Source: Candidatus Nitrosocosmicus oleophilus (GTDB lineage: Archaea > Thermoproteota > Nitrososphaeria > Nitrososphaerales > Nitrososphaeraceae). From it: a stretch of DNA of 64,000 nucleotides. Position 1 is the first letter of the stretch, and the number at the start of each line of letters is the position of its first letter. The notes under the pieces were generated by a model, which saw only the letters and a program-made list of their open reading frames with translations, was not told the origin of the DNA and ran no database searches. This document shows positions 18,402-27,343 of this stretch, piece after piece. Position numbers and translations under genes: made by a program. Where the stretch lies: NCBI RefSeq assembly GCF_000802205.1, contig NZ_CP012850.1, forward strand, positions 1,364,001 to 1,428,000, written 5' to 3'.

Positions 18402-18707
18402 TTAATTATAAGCCGAATTTGGATCTTCATAGTATTTAAACCCCTGCCATAATTGAACTATTTTATAGTGATTTTCTTTATTCATAACCTTGCAAATAAT
18501 TTTATTATTCTTATACGTCATTTGAATTTCATCGATCGAAAAAGTAAAAAATGATTCATCCGTTTCAGGTTTTGTGAACTTTTTTTGGTTTTTTATTATG
18601 TTAAACTGTTCTAACTTGTTTACCTTTCTACATGTTAGAGATAAGGGTAGACCTAGTTTGGATGCAATACGTTGAGTACTGTATTCTTTTCCATCAAGCA
18701 GTTTCAA
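18402..18707 (-). CDS. winged-helix DNA-binding regulator
   Basis: 101 residues from a TTG start. A compact HTH is clear: KEYSTQRIASKLGLPLSLTCRKVNKLEQFNII, with the recognition helix at about 23-33 and wing after 40. The same frame stays open upstream and reads SPEDVLSILTYKSSLTILKL, which looks like the real first helix but has no ATG, GTG or TTG. So either the start codon is lost or the native N-terminus is joined by a small indel. It lies just downstream of a small membrane protein on the same strand, a common archaeal HTH/membrane-protein pairing, likely to regulate that pair or a nearby gene. Confidence 0.65.
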   Translation of the reverse strand: MKLLDGKEYSTQRIASKLGLPLSLTCRKVNKLEQFNIIKNQKKFTKPETDESFFTFSIDEIQMTYKNNKIICKVMNKENHYKIVQLWQGFKYYEDPNSAYN

Positions 18708-18780
18708 AATGGTAAGACTGGATTTATATGTTAAAATGGATAAAACGTCTTCTGGAGATAGTGATGCAGTTTGCGAACAT

Positions 18781-19038
18781 TCAACTCTTCAACACGGCTA
18801 TTATTACCAATACAAAACCACATATTTCTGCTATTTCTTCAACCATATCTTTGATTTTTTCATCTGACAAACCCAATGAGTCGCCAATTATTGTGTCACC
18901 TATTGTTATCAAGGTAAAACCAACTGCGAGAAATATCATCGGAACATATCTACTTCTTTTATAGGCTCGAATAGCAAAATAGACTAGTACGAGCCCTAAT
19001 ACTATGTGAATCAGTACTATCAGATTCAATACTTCCAT
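18781..19038 (-). CDS. three-helix membrane protein (DUF7521-like)
   Basis: 85 residues: helix 1 at 4-24, helix 2 at 32-52 and helix 3 at 68-84, with YFAIRAYKRSRYVPMIFLAVGFTLITIGD between the first two. This helix-Arg/Lys-turn-helix pattern is typical of the archaeal DUF7521 group, which is usually beside a winged-helix gene, as here. Function unknown; membrane partner of the regulator is an inference from pairing. Confidence 0.65.
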   Translation of the reverse strand: MEVLNLIVLIHIVLGLVLVYFAIRAYKRSRYVPMIFLAVGFTLITIGDTIIGDSLGLSDEKIKDMVEEIAEICGFVLVIIAVLKS

Positions 19039-19603
19039 GACTTTACTGTTAGATGGAAAATATGATTATGATTTAAATGTTATACTAAATAATGAACGCA
19101 GTTTTTCTATGTAGGAATATTAAAAATTATCACTGTAACTAATAGTAATGTTTAACGTGATGCTTATCGGTATCATCTCAGAATTGTATATCTCTTGATT
19201 TAGCCATCACATGTATTTCCTCTCAGATCACATCTGACTTCTGTCTAATTATTTGTTACTCCTTAAACCTTATAATCAGGCCAGTAAGGAAACCAGTTAA
19301 CATCTTTTGCATCCAGACAAGCGGTTATACTTATCTGGATTTAAGCCTCAAAGCCTAAATGATGAAAATATTTATCATATCATTAGTCTTACGGATTTGC
19401 AAAATAAGCTCCGTTTACCTCTATACTTCTAAAATTGATCACGACCTTTTTATGTTGATGCTGTTTTTTTTAGTAAAATGATTTCGTTAATGCTTTGTCC
19501 AGCCCTCTTAATAATATATTATATATCTGTCTACAGTTCTCATTGACCGAGAATAGTCAAACCTTTTATCTAGTATCAATCAATTGAAATTATTGTTAGT
19601 ACT
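19039..19603. other. divergent promoter region
   Basis: 565 bp between divergent genes. AT-rich with no coding signal and no repeat copy. It should hold promoters for both directions. Confidence 0.4.
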
Positions 19604-20422
19604 GTGAAGAAATCAAATCTTAATCTATTTTATTTGCTAGGTGGAACGATGGGATTATTGTTCCTTCTGTCGTCATTTACAAACAATATATCAGCTCAGC
19701 AAAATTTAACAGGCAACAGTAATGGTACTCCTATTAGTTTACAGCCGGACATAAATGCTGAAAATATGTTCAATACCAAAACAATGACCATGGGTAACAA
19801 TGTAAAAACTTTAGTCATCCTCATTCCCGATGAAGGTCATCATGCTGCCGGTGAAAAAAATGAAGCTCGCTTTTTAGATCAGCATTTTATTCCAGACAAT
19901 GTGGCTATTAACACAGGAACTACTTTACTCTGGTTTAATGGTGACGTAGGTCATGATCGAACGATTGATGTCAAGGATAACAAAGGAAATTCCGTATTTA
20001 ATACGGGAAAAATTATCGATAGCCAACCTTCCCAGTCATTCACCTTTAATACTCCAGGAGAGTTCAACTATGAAGCAGAAGGTGACCCAGGTGTGACTAT
20101 GAACGGTACTATTATGGTTGGAAACATAGGATCTCCAGTCGCTCCTTCTAGTTCGGCTGCTATTACTATAAACTCAAACCTAAGCATCATTGACACTGTA
20201 GGATTACTAATGGTACCGACACAAGATATTGACAGTTATATTCAACAGATAACAGATGCTGGAATAACGGTAGATAATACATATGACTTTAAAGATTTGA
20301 GAGGAGGTCAAAAAGGCACAGGAGATACACAAACGCTTATCGTTTGGACAACTTTAAACAAAGACTTGAATGAGACACTTTCATCATTAAGTGGACTCTC
20401 GGCAAGTTTGCCTTATAGTTAG
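19604..20422 (+). CDS. exported two-domain cupredoxin-like protein
   Basis: 272 residues with a GTG start and signal peptide (about 8-33, ending NISAQQ). Residues 60-180 form a cupredoxin-like sandwich with LIPDEGHHAAGEKNEARFL, a GDVGHDRTIDV strand and a TPGEFNYEAEGDPGVTMNGTI end. His residues and a terminal Met are present but the canonical ligand Cys is missing, so any metal site is atypical. Residues 195-272 are a separate alpha/beta domain (VGLLMVPTQDIDSYIQQI). It is an intact paralogue of the frameshifted gene at 925-1816, which shows what that gene should encode. Confidence 0.75.
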   Translation: MKKSNLNLFYLLGGTMGLLFLLSSFTNNISAQQNLTGNSNGTPISLQPDINAENMFNTKTMTMGNNVKTLVILIPDEGHHAAGEKNEARFLDQHFIPDNVAINTGTTLLWFNGDVGHDRTIDVKDNKGNSVFNTGKIIDSQPSQSFTFNTPGEFNYEAEGDPGVTMNGTIMVGNIGSPVAPSSSAAITINSNLSIIDTVGLLMVPTQDIDSYIQQITDAGITVDNTYDFKDLRGGQKGTGDTQTLIVWTTLNKDLNETLSSLSGLSASLPYS

Positions 20423-20636
20423 ATTCTTATCTATTTTTATGCTCAACTTATCCCTAATCATTTACAATTAGACTCGTACTTCATCTCCGTAATTTTATGC
20501 TGAGACATACTTTCGTTAAACTTTTAATAGATATTTTCAATTCAAATTGATAGTTTCTATCTCCATGGAATATCCTAAATATCCATGCGATTAGATTTAC
20601 TTGTGAATTTTTATACAACAATTAACCTAACAAATT

Positions 20637-21058
20637 GTGAAACAAAAACTAAGGAAGGCCGTATCATTCATAATAGCACTAACCGCTCTCACCGGGGTTA
20701 CATCCTTTACCACAATTCATGTATATGCTCATGGTAGTCATTCAGAGGCTGATTCCACCTCCATTGCTGCAGTTGTAATGATGACTACTGATTCTCAGGA
20801 AATGCTGTATTCAGCCCTATGAAAACTACTATTAAACAAGGTGAAGAATTGCTAGTTTTGAATAATTTGACAGAAAAACACAAGTTTACAAATGGTAATG
20901 ATACTGTAGATTCAATGGATGGCAAGATATTTTCAGTTGACATATCTCCAGGGAGTTTTTCAGAATACTTGGCTTCAAATATTTCGCCTGGTAATTATTC
21001 ATTCTATTCCAAAAACGATCCCAATTTGAAAGGTGAATTAGTAATACTGCCTCCATAG
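20637..21058 (+). pseudogene. short exported cupredoxin-like protein split in two frames
   Basis: Frame 1 (20637-20822) supplies a signal peptide (about 8-32, ending YAHG) and a histidine-containing N-terminus ending SQEMLYSAL. Frame 2 (20819-21058) starts with the overlapping ATGA and reads MKTTIKQGEELLVLNN and then HKFTNGNDTVDSMDG. Read through with a small shift, the join becomes FSPMKTTIKQGEELLVLNN, the standard cupredoxin opening (fsP..i.v..Ge.v...N). So this is one gene broken by an indel near 20808, or less likely two translationally coupled ORFs. No ligand Cys is seen in the second part. Confidence 0.6.
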
Positions 21059-21468
21059 GCAATTTCTTATTTTTTTCTTTGTTACAATAAATTCAACACT
21101 ACAATCAATTGAATTTTATAATGCTGATAAAAGATAAATGACAGACATTTAGACTTGAGAATCTAAGGATTGATAATTTATTGAAAAGCACTTCTCTATC
21201 TGGTAAACATTAGATAAGACAATAGATTTACTTCCAATAATATGACTACCATCATTACAAACATTAATTCAAATATGAATAAAAATGTTGTAAATACTCT
21301 AGAACTATAGATCGAAAATAATCTATATTCCATATATTGACCAATGGAAAGATTATTAATTATAGTACGCATTATCAATGAGAACAATCTACATTCTATC
21401 AATAATTCATCTTCTAAAAAGGTTAAATCAAAGTAAAAATAAGAAAATTTTGAATAATTGCAAAGAAT
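21059..21468. other. intergenic region
   Basis: 410 bp of AT-rich DNA. The 68-codon minus-strand frame at 21196-21402 has no recognisable family or start signal and I do not call it. Confidence 0.35.
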
Positions 21469-23427
21469 ATGTTGGATGATTTCGTGCTAAATAAGGATAC
21501 TGTGATTTGGATTTATCACAAGGGTAGACTATCTCTATCACTTAGTAAAAGATATCCAATACCCATATTTGCAATTATCGGATTATTGTTTGGGGTAATC
21601 ACTCATTATGGATTTAATAATGCAGAATTGGGACATTTGATTTGGTTCATCGTATTGGTAATAGGAGGATTACCAATAATATTTGAAACGATAAAAGGAC
21701 TCGTGAATGGTCGTTTTGTTTCTGACATTGTTGCAACGCTTGCAATAATCACTGCCATAGTGACAAATGAAGCATTTCCTGGTGTAATTATTGTTATAAT
21801 GCAATCTGGAGGAAAGGCTTTGGAAGATTATGCCTTTAGAAAGGCAACAAACTCCCTTGACGAATTAATGGCAAGATCGCCTAAGATAGCACACAAGAAA
21901 ATCAATGATCAAAATATAGAAGACATTGATGTCGAGAATATTATAATCGGAGATCATTTAATAATACGACCTGGAGATCTTGTTCCCGTTGATGGCATTA
22001 TTATTTCAGGTAATGCAGAAATCGATGAATCTTCTATTACTGGTGAGCCCTTGTCTAAAATTAGACAAAGTGGAGAAGAAGTATTTAGTGGAACTATTAA
22101 CATAGGTAACGTCTTTGAAATAAAAGCAATACGCGTTAGCGAAGAAAGTCAATATTCAAAGATAGTAAAACTCGTAAAAAACGCACGAGAAGAGAAACCG
22201 CCCATACAAAGAATCGCAGACAAATATGCTTTATTGTTTACACCAATCACACTAGCTATGTGCGGTTTGGGGTGGATTTTAACTCAAAATCCTCAAACTA
22301 TTCTAGCAGTACTTGTAGTAGCAACTCCATGTCCTCTCATATTTGCAACACCCGTTGCCATAATAAGTGGAATAAACAAGGCGTCAAAACAAAGTATAAT
22401 AGTAAAGAGCGGTGCAGCCATTGAAAATATAGAACGGGCACAGGTAGTCGTATTTGACAAAACAGGTACTATAACGTATGGAGTTCCTATTGTAGAAGAT
22501 GTTATATTGTCCAATAACTTTGGAATAAACAATAAGGGCAAAAAGATAGGATTTACTGCAGATGATATTTTATTTAAATCTGCTTCTTTAGAACAAATGT
22601 CTTCTCATCCATCTGCACAAGCCATAACCAACGCAGGAAGGAAAAAATTCCATAATTTACCGTTACCCGTAAACTTCTGTGAAGAATCTGGTCTAGGAGT
22701 TAAAGGTTTTATTAATGGAGAACATGTGATGGTTGGATCTCCATCTTTTATTCAATCCCAATCCAATATGACTCATACGAGTAATCTTCCAAATCTGAAT
22801 GATGATCTCTTAAAAACTATTTCATATTGGCAAAACAATGGAAAGATGGTAATACTTGTAAATATCGATGGAACAAATTTGGGCTTAATAATGCTTAGTG
22901 ATAAGATCAGGGAAGGGGTTGTCACTATGATCCAAAGTTTGAAAAAATCCGGCATAAAAAAAACCATTATGCTTACTGGAGACAGCTTGATTAATGCAAA
23001 ATCCATAGCAAACCAAGTTGTTGTGGATGAATTCAAGTATGATCTACTACCAGAGGATAAAGTTAACGAAGTAAAAAAATTAAATGAAAAATATAAAAGT
23101 GTTATAATGGTGGGAGATGGAATTAATGATGCTCCTGCTTTAACAACTGCGACTGTGGGCATTGCAATGGGAGCCAAAGGTACGGCTATTTCTGCAGAAG
23201 CAGCAGATGTAGTTTTATTAGTCGACGATATAACCAGAGTATCGGATATAATACGAATTAGTAAACGGACAATACACATAGTAAAACAAAGTATTCTCGT
23301 TGGAATGGGATTAAGTTTTCTTTTAATGGTTTTTGCTAGTTTTGGATTAATTCCACCCTCAGTAGGCGCTTTGCTTCAGGAAGCATTAGATATTGGTGTA
23401 ATATTGAATGCTCTAAGAGCCAGATAA
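21469..23427 (+). CDS. P1B-type heavy-metal-transporting ATPase
   Basis: 652 residues. The ATPase core is complete: TGEP (about 191), phosphorylation motif VFDKTGT with D330, SSHPS (the P1B His-Pro), MLTGD, and GDGINDAPAL (about 550). The membrane metal motif is TPCPL (C288) where zinc and copper pumps have CPC or CPH and cobalt/iron P1B-4 pumps have SPC. There is no N-terminal metal-binding domain; helices sit at about 30-120, 260-310 and 615-650. The TPC form plus short N-terminus points to a divergent P1B pump, so the ion (Zn, Co, Fe or Mn) is uncertain. No MerR/ArsR/CopY-like regulator is adjacent. Confidence 0.92.
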   Translation: MLDDFVLNKDTVIWIYHKGRLSLSLSKRYPIPIFAIIGLLFGVITHYGFNNAELGHLIWFIVLVIGGLPIIFETIKGLVNGRFVSDIVATLAIITAIVTNEAFPGVIIVIMQSGGKALEDYAFRKATNSLDELMARSPKIAHKKINDQNIEDIDVENIIIGDHLIIRPGDLVPVDGIIISGNAEIDESSITGEPLSKIRQSGEEVFSGTINIGNVFEIKAIRVSEESQYSKIVKLVKNAREEKPPIQRIADKYALLFTPITLAMCGLGWILTQNPQTILAVLVVATPCPLIFATPVAIISGINKASKQSIIVKSGAAIENIERAQVVVFDKTGTITYGVPIVEDVILSNNFGINNKGKKIGFTADDILFKSASLEQMSSHPSAQAITNAGRKKFHNLPLPVNFCEESGLGVKGFINGEHVMVGSPSFIQSQSNMTHTSNLPNLNDDLLKTISYWQNNGKMVILVNIDGTNLGLIMLSDKIREGVVTMIQSLKKSGIKKTIMLTGDSLINAKSIANQVVVDEFKYDLLPEDKVNEVKKLNEKYKSVIMVGDGINDAPALTTATVGIAMGAKGTAISAEAADVVLLVDDITRVSDIIRISKRTIHIVKQSILVGMGLSFLLMVFASFGLIPPSVGALLQEALDIGVILNALRAR

Positions 23428-23998
23428 CATGTCAAATATATCGCTATGATTGCTTATTATAGGTCAAGTTTGTAATTAAATTTCTTTGCTAAATTATGCT
23501 TATAATTTGAATCATCACTTTCATTTGTTGTAAAGATATTCTTATATTATAATTTCTGATAAACAGAAAAAGTGAGTCAAAAAGGAGTAAAGCCTGATAG
23601 AAAGAACAATGTATTACATGAAGGACAAGACAGAATTCTAAGATGATTATATTTTCTGCAGACTAGAAAATTGTAACCTATGGCATGTATGGGATAGGTT
23701 GAATCTATTCACTGAATACCACACCTAGAAGTTAGGAACAGATAGTTGAACATAGCAATAAACTTATTATTGTTCTCTACTTCTGTAATTGCATTAATGC
23801 TCTGTGTAGATTTTGAATATAAATTAGATTCTTTGGTGTGTTTGCTGAAAAGAAAAAGATTTGCTAAAACAAAGAAAATCTATTTGATCTGGATAATACA
23901 ATTAAGCAGTCAGAGTAAGTAAATAGAAGTTCAATTCTAATTTGAGTCCAATTGGCTCAATTATTCATATTTATTTAACCTGTGAATAGGATATATAT
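23428..23998. other. intergenic region, nothing recognised
   Basis: 571 bp, AT-rich, no coding remnant or repeat copy found. The TATA-like GGATATATATATG abuts the next start. Confidence 0.4.
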
Positions 23999-24433
23999 AT
24001 GAAAGTGAAAAATCTATTATTATCGATCATTTTAGCCACGTTTATCGCAGGATTTAGTCTATTTGAATCCTCAAACACTAATGCGCAAAATAACACTACA
24101 GCATTGCCATTGTCAAATTCCACCTCAAATTCAAATAGTGAGGAAAAATCATACATCTTGATTTTTGAACAACGAAATATAGGAAACATTGACAACTCTA
24201 CAAAAATTGTGTCATCAATTGTAGGCCATAATATTGTAAAGATAGCAGAAGAATTTGTTGAAGAGATCAGCTTAGCCCCGTCTCAGCAATTAGAACAACA
24301 GGTAGAAGAAATAATCTACAATGGTACAAATGGTTTACCATGTAATACGTCGTTGACAACTCAAGAAGGTGAAAGTGTTTCTGTTGAGTGTATTTCATCT
24401 GAAAATGTTGTTATATGGTATATTCATTTATAA
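23999..24433 (+). CDS. small exported protein, unknown
   Basis: 144 residues: a signal peptide (about 5-31, ending TNAQ), a Ser/Asn/Thr-rich spacer (33-52), then a folded part with SYILIFEQRNIGN (strand), helices around EEFVEEISLAPSQQLEQQVEEI, and two cysteines (CNTS, VECIS) likely to form a disulfide. Family not recognised. It stands alone before repeat R9. Confidence 0.6.
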   Translation: MKVKNLLLSIILATFIAGFSLFESSNTNAQNNTTALPLSNSTSNSNSEEKSYILIFEQRNIGNIDNSTKIVSSIVGHNIVKIAEEFVEEISLAPSQQLEQQVEEIIYNGTNGLPCNTSLTTQEGESVSVECISSENVVIWYIHL

Positions 24434-24576
24434 CTATAATTGAGCTGTTGATAGGAATATTTTGACAACTGTTCAATTATTAAAATTCAAAATTATTTTT
24501 TTATAAAATCAAATCAAATCCTAATTTCAAAGCGATTACACCCCAATTAAAAATCAAACATTTTGGTTGAAAAAAC

Positions 24577-24665
24577 TGATAAAATTTGTTTCACATCTCA
24601 CCGAACCCTTATACCATACGGGACTTAATCCCACCGCACCGGCTACTAATTATAGTAACGATATA
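24577..24665 (+). repeat. modular dispersed repeat R9 (A'-B-C)
   Basis: AAAATTTGTTTCACATCTCA, CCGAACCCTTATACCATACG, GGACTTAATCCCACCGCACC and ACTAATTATAGTAACGATAT. One of the most complete copies. It is followed by about 60 bp also found after R20. Confidence 0.92.
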
Positions 24666-24732
24666 GGAAGATGTAAGATGTAGGATAATTCTTAATTTTC
24701 ATCTTTTTAAAATAAATCTCTTTTGGAATCTG

Positions 24733-24900
24733 TTATGTTATATTCTTTTTTGCACAGGAGTCACAGTATTTTTCTATAATGCTGGCTCCTTCTACAGCGA
24801 ATATTGCTTCCTGAGTAGCCGTATTACCGCAAATTACACAGGGTTTTGTATTTCCGCCAACATCAACAAATGCCCTTATCGACGAAAATTTCTTTTCCAT
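24733..24900 (-). CDS. zinc-ribbon microprotein (copy 1)
   Basis: A 55-residue minus-strand gene, ATG at 24900 and TAA at 24733. It reads MEKKFSSIRAFVDVGG, then CVICGNTATQEAIFAVEG and YCDSCAKKNIT: two CxxC knuckles (CVIC, CDSC) 29 residues apart, the spacing of a zinc ribbon. The 71-residue gene at 48708-48923 has the same domain (KFSSIRAYVDVSG, CVSC, CDSC), with an extra N-terminus. Role unknown; nucleic-acid or protein binding is typical for such ribbons. Its 3-prime flank up to repeat R9 is also conserved around the paralogue, so the whole block was duplicated. Confidence 0.75.
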   Translation of the reverse strand: MEKKFSSIRAFVDVGGNTKPCVICGNTATQEAIFAVEGASIIEKYCDSCAKKNIT

Positions 24901-25058
24901 TCTATGTCCATCTTATTATTATTATGTAATTACACTTATAGTATCTGTTTGCTTTATGCGAGCCAAATTTATATAAAACATACTTAGCAAAATGAATGTT
25001 TTATGCTCATTGGTGAATTTAATTTATTTTCCCTGCAGTAGTTGTACTCTAAATAAAA

Positions 25059-25145
25059 TACGTATTCTAATCATTGAACTTTTGAACCCATGTGAATATC
25101 CTCATGATTTCCACCAAAGCCGATACCTATTGTAGTAACGATATT
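25059..25145 (+). repeat. modular dispersed repeat R10 with long 5-prime extension
   Basis: TACGTATTCTAATCATTGAA, CTTTTGAACCCATGTG, AATATCCTCATGATTTCCAC and a C module (ACCTATTGTAGTAACGATAT). It shares its 5-prime extension with R5 and forms the left edge of the phasin-like block. Confidence 0.88.
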
Positions 25146-25307
25146 GATATATAAAAATTATAACAATTGAGTAATATAATTGAAAAAGAGATGGCTTGTC
25201 ATGGATTAGATATAAATCTTAGTCATGTTTCAGAATTTTTTAATCATTTCACCAATTGTGGTCATGTTTTGTCAATTTTAGGCATTAAAAACCGTTTAAT
25301 ACCAGTG

Positions 25308-25316
25308 TTTATATAG
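25308..25316 (+). promoter_or_regulatory. TATA box of phasin-like gene 1
   Basis: TTTATATAG is centred 25 bp before the ATG at 25337, implying a leaderless transcript. The element and flanks (AAAAACC upstream) are conserved at 58122-58130. Confidence 0.65.
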
Positions 25317-25336
25317 TATGGTACCTAATAGATAGT

Positions 25337-25927
25337 ATGTCAAAGAAAACAGAAACCAACCAAAATTATTCAAATAATAACAATGATTTCCAAGAATCCG
25401 TTAACCAATCATTTGATGAAACTAAAGACAATATCAAAAAATCAATAGACGAATCAAGAAAACAGATTCCAAGAATTAATGACAGTGTAAATAGTTATCA
25501 AGAGCAATCACTACAAACTGCAAAAGAGATTTCAGAACAATATCTTGATTCTCAAAAAGAAGTTGTCAATTCACTCCAATCAGCATGGAGGCCATATAAT
25601 GAGATATACACCGGATTAGTCACCAACTATTATTCTCCTAATGCAGCAGTTAATGCATATACAAGATTTGTCAGTAACGTTGCAGACAACACCGTATCAG
25701 CCATCAGACTTTCAAACAACGTTATTTTCTCAACCCTTGATGCATGGAAACCATTACTACAACAAGCAAAGGACGTTTCAAGACACATATCAAACACAGG
25801 AGTAAACACAGCAAGAGTATTTGAACAAAATTCAAGACAATTTGCAGCAGAAGTTCAAGATGTAGCAGCAGCCAGTTCAAACGTAAACACATCTACCAAC
25901 ACTACCACAAAGTCCACAACTCATTAA
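25337..25927 (+). CDS. phasin-like amphipathic helical protein 1
   Basis: 196 residues, almost entirely helical, without cysteine or a signal peptide. The N-terminal 60 residues are polar with heptad spacing (FDETKDNIKKSIDESRKQIP). The centre has QSAWRPYNEIYTGLVTNYYSP and ARVFEQNSRQFAAEVQDVAAAS, and the end is a Ser/Thr/Asn tail. This is the look of phasins, which coat polyhydroxyalkanoate granules; ammonia-oxidising Nitrososphaera carry PHA synthase genes, but none is in the window. It is about 88 percent identical to the protein at 58151-58741. The gene, promoter and terminator lie in a block bounded by repeats R10 and R11. Confidence 0.65.
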   Translation: MSKKTETNQNYSNNNNDFQESVNQSFDETKDNIKKSIDESRKQIPRINDSVNSYQEQSLQTAKEISEQYLDSQKEVVNSLQSAWRPYNEIYTGLVTNYYSPNAAVNAYTRFVSNVADNTVSAIRLSNNVIFSTLDAWKPLLQQAKDVSRHISNTGVNTARVFEQNSRQFAAEVQDVAAASSNVNTSTNTTTKSTTH

Positions 25928-25938
25928 CAGCGAAATAA

Positions 25939-25980
25939 GAAAAACCAAAGACTAGAAAAAATTTAACTCATTGGTTTTTC
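25939..25980 (+). terminator. hairpin after phasin-like gene 1
   Basis: GAAAAACCAA (25939-25948) pairs perfectly with TTGGTTTTTC (25971-25980), followed by CTTTTA. It is conserved after the second copy (58753-58794) despite sequence drift in the loop, which supports function. Confidence 0.65.
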
Positions 25981-26110
25981 CTTTTAGAGCTAAATAAACT
26001 CAAAATTTTTAAATTAATCAATACTAAAATTAAATTCAGTTTTCTGACCTTTGTCTTTTTTATCCATGTAAGAAATTTATCTAAAAAAACAAACCCATTT
26101 TCAAAAGGTA

Positions 26111-26169
26111 ACTCATGAGGATATCCTCATGATTTCCAGCGAACCAGCTACATATATAGTAACAATACG
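26111..26169 (+). repeat. modular dispersed repeat R11 (A-C)
   Basis: CTCATGAGGATATCCTCATG, a 16-bp perfect palindrome (ATGAGGATATCCTCAT), then ATTTCCAGCGAACCAGC and ACATATATAGTAACAATA. It is the right edge of the phasin-like block. Confidence 0.88.
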
Positions 26170-26178
26170 TTAAGCCCG

Positions 26179-26318
26179 TCAAATATTTTTTGATGTTATC
26201 GCGACAGCCCCTATTTGAAAGTGTTCTTCTATTCCTTCTTCCTCTGTAATCATTGTATATTTCATTGATTCAGGTGGTAAAGAAACCAATCCGTCATAGA
26301 CTTTTTTGGTTGCCCTTT
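26179..26318 (-). pseudogene. 3-prime remnant of an unknown gene
   Basis: A minus-strand open stretch without a start reads KKVYDGLVSLPPESMKYTMI then TEEEGIEEHFQIGAVAITSK and stops at TGA 26179. Composition is clearly coding-like. It starts right after repeat R11, suggesting a gene cut off at or near the repeat. Family not recognised. Confidence 0.4.
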
Positions 26319-26431
26319 TTTATCTTCCTAATTTATTGTCGTGTTGTTTGTACCTATTTTACATTCAGACTGCTTTTTTTAATGATATAAATACATTCTG
26401 GAGAACATTAATACAAAAATACACATAGGTA

Positions 26432-26905
26432 TTATAATCGTGGAACAAGTGTGTCCATATTTGGTGGAGAATTGGGTATTCGCTCTGACCATGTTATTCG
26501 CTGGACACTCTCCATTTGTGTGATACCATCTAAGACATCAGAGAGATCGCTGCTCAGCTTATATACTACACCGACTAGAATATGTGAATCACCAATATGG
26601 TTTTCAATTGAGGTGATTCCTTTAAGTTTAGATATTGCCTTAACAGTTTCGTTTGAGTTACCTTTCATTTTAAATACATGAATGAGTCCGGTTCTATACC
26701 CAATCTTTTCATAATCAACATGAAATTTGGATACTAATACTCTTTTTTGGATCAAATTTCTTAGACGTCTCTGAACAGTTGAAAGGGATATCCCCAACTT
26801 TGTTGACATTTGCCTGTTGTTCTTGATAGCAGGGTTTGAGATCATCAATTCGATAAGTTTTAGATCGGTTTCGTCAATTACAATAAATGATCCAATCTTC
26901 GACAT
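26432..26905 (-). CDS. Lrp/AsnC-family transcription regulator
   Basis: 157 residues. An N-terminal winged HTH (DETDLKLIELMISNPAIKNN, then QMSTKLGISLSTVQRRLRNL, residues 9-50) is followed by a RAM-like ligand-binding domain (about 60-140; FKMKGNSNETVKAI, ITSIENHIGDSHILVGVVY). The length fits Lrp/AsnC. It starts with the stop/start overlap TAAATG directly after the response regulator, so the two are translationally coupled and should act in one pathway. Archaeal Lrp proteins often respond to amino acids or energy state; here the input is probably the upstream receiver domain's kinase. Confidence 0.88.
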   Translation of the reverse strand: MSKIGSFIVIDETDLKLIELMISNPAIKNNRQMSTKLGISLSTVQRRLRNLIQKRVLVSKFHVDYEKIGYRTGLIHVFKMKGNSNETVKAISKLKGITSIENHIGDSHILVGVVYKLSSDLSDVLDGITQMESVQRITWSERIPNSPPNMDTLVPRL

Positions 26906-27343
26906 TTACTGAACCTTGCTGATACATAGTTCAGTTATTCGCGGCCCTAGCTCTTTGAATTTAAATGGCTTTTCAATTACATCCGAGATAAAGGCTTCTC
27001 GGTAAACCTCGTCCTTAAACGACTCGTCAGTACAAAATGCAGTTATTAGAAGAATATTCACAGTATCATTGTATTCCCTAATCTTTTTAGCAAGCTGTAT
27101 TCCATCAAGATTAGGCATTTTCCAATCCGTAATTACTAAAGAGTATTTATCATAATTTTGGCGGTAATGTTCAAAGGCTGACAGGGGATCGGTGAAAGAA
27201 ACAGAATTAAAACCAGACCTCTCAAGAAATATTCTATAAAGATTTGCTAGTTCCTCCTCATCGTCCACTACCATCACAGATGGTCGTGTGGACATACTTG
27301 ATAAAGGATACCAAAGCATATAAACATTCAAACGTAAAAGCAT
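26906..27343 (-). CDS. stand-alone response-regulator receiver domain
   Basis: The open frame is 145 residues; the likely start is Met 17 (MSTRPSVMVVDDEEE), giving a 129-residue CheY-like protein. The acidic pair D27/D28, phospho-acceptor D73 in ITDWKMPNLDG, T101 in LLITAF and K125 in EKPF are all present. There is no output domain, so it must act through a partner. The next gene, coupled by TAAATG, is an Lrp/AsnC regulator that may serve as that output. A cognate kinase is not adjacent; the histidine kinase at 51.6-53.5 kb is a candidate only by presence. Confidence 0.88.
   Translation of the reverse strand: MLLRLNVYMLWYPLSSMSTRPSVMVVDDEEELANLYRIFLERSGFNSVSFTDPLSAFEHYRQNYDKYSLVITDWKMPNLDGIQLAKKIREYNDTVNILLITAFCTDESFKDEVYREAFISDVIEKPFKFKELGPRITELCISKVQ

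Noticed and set aside
22293-23279. Long minus-strand frames (82 and 168 codons) opposite the P1B ATPase
   Set aside because: They are antisense shadows of a strongly conserved gene; their translations are Ser/Thr/Ile-rich without motifs.
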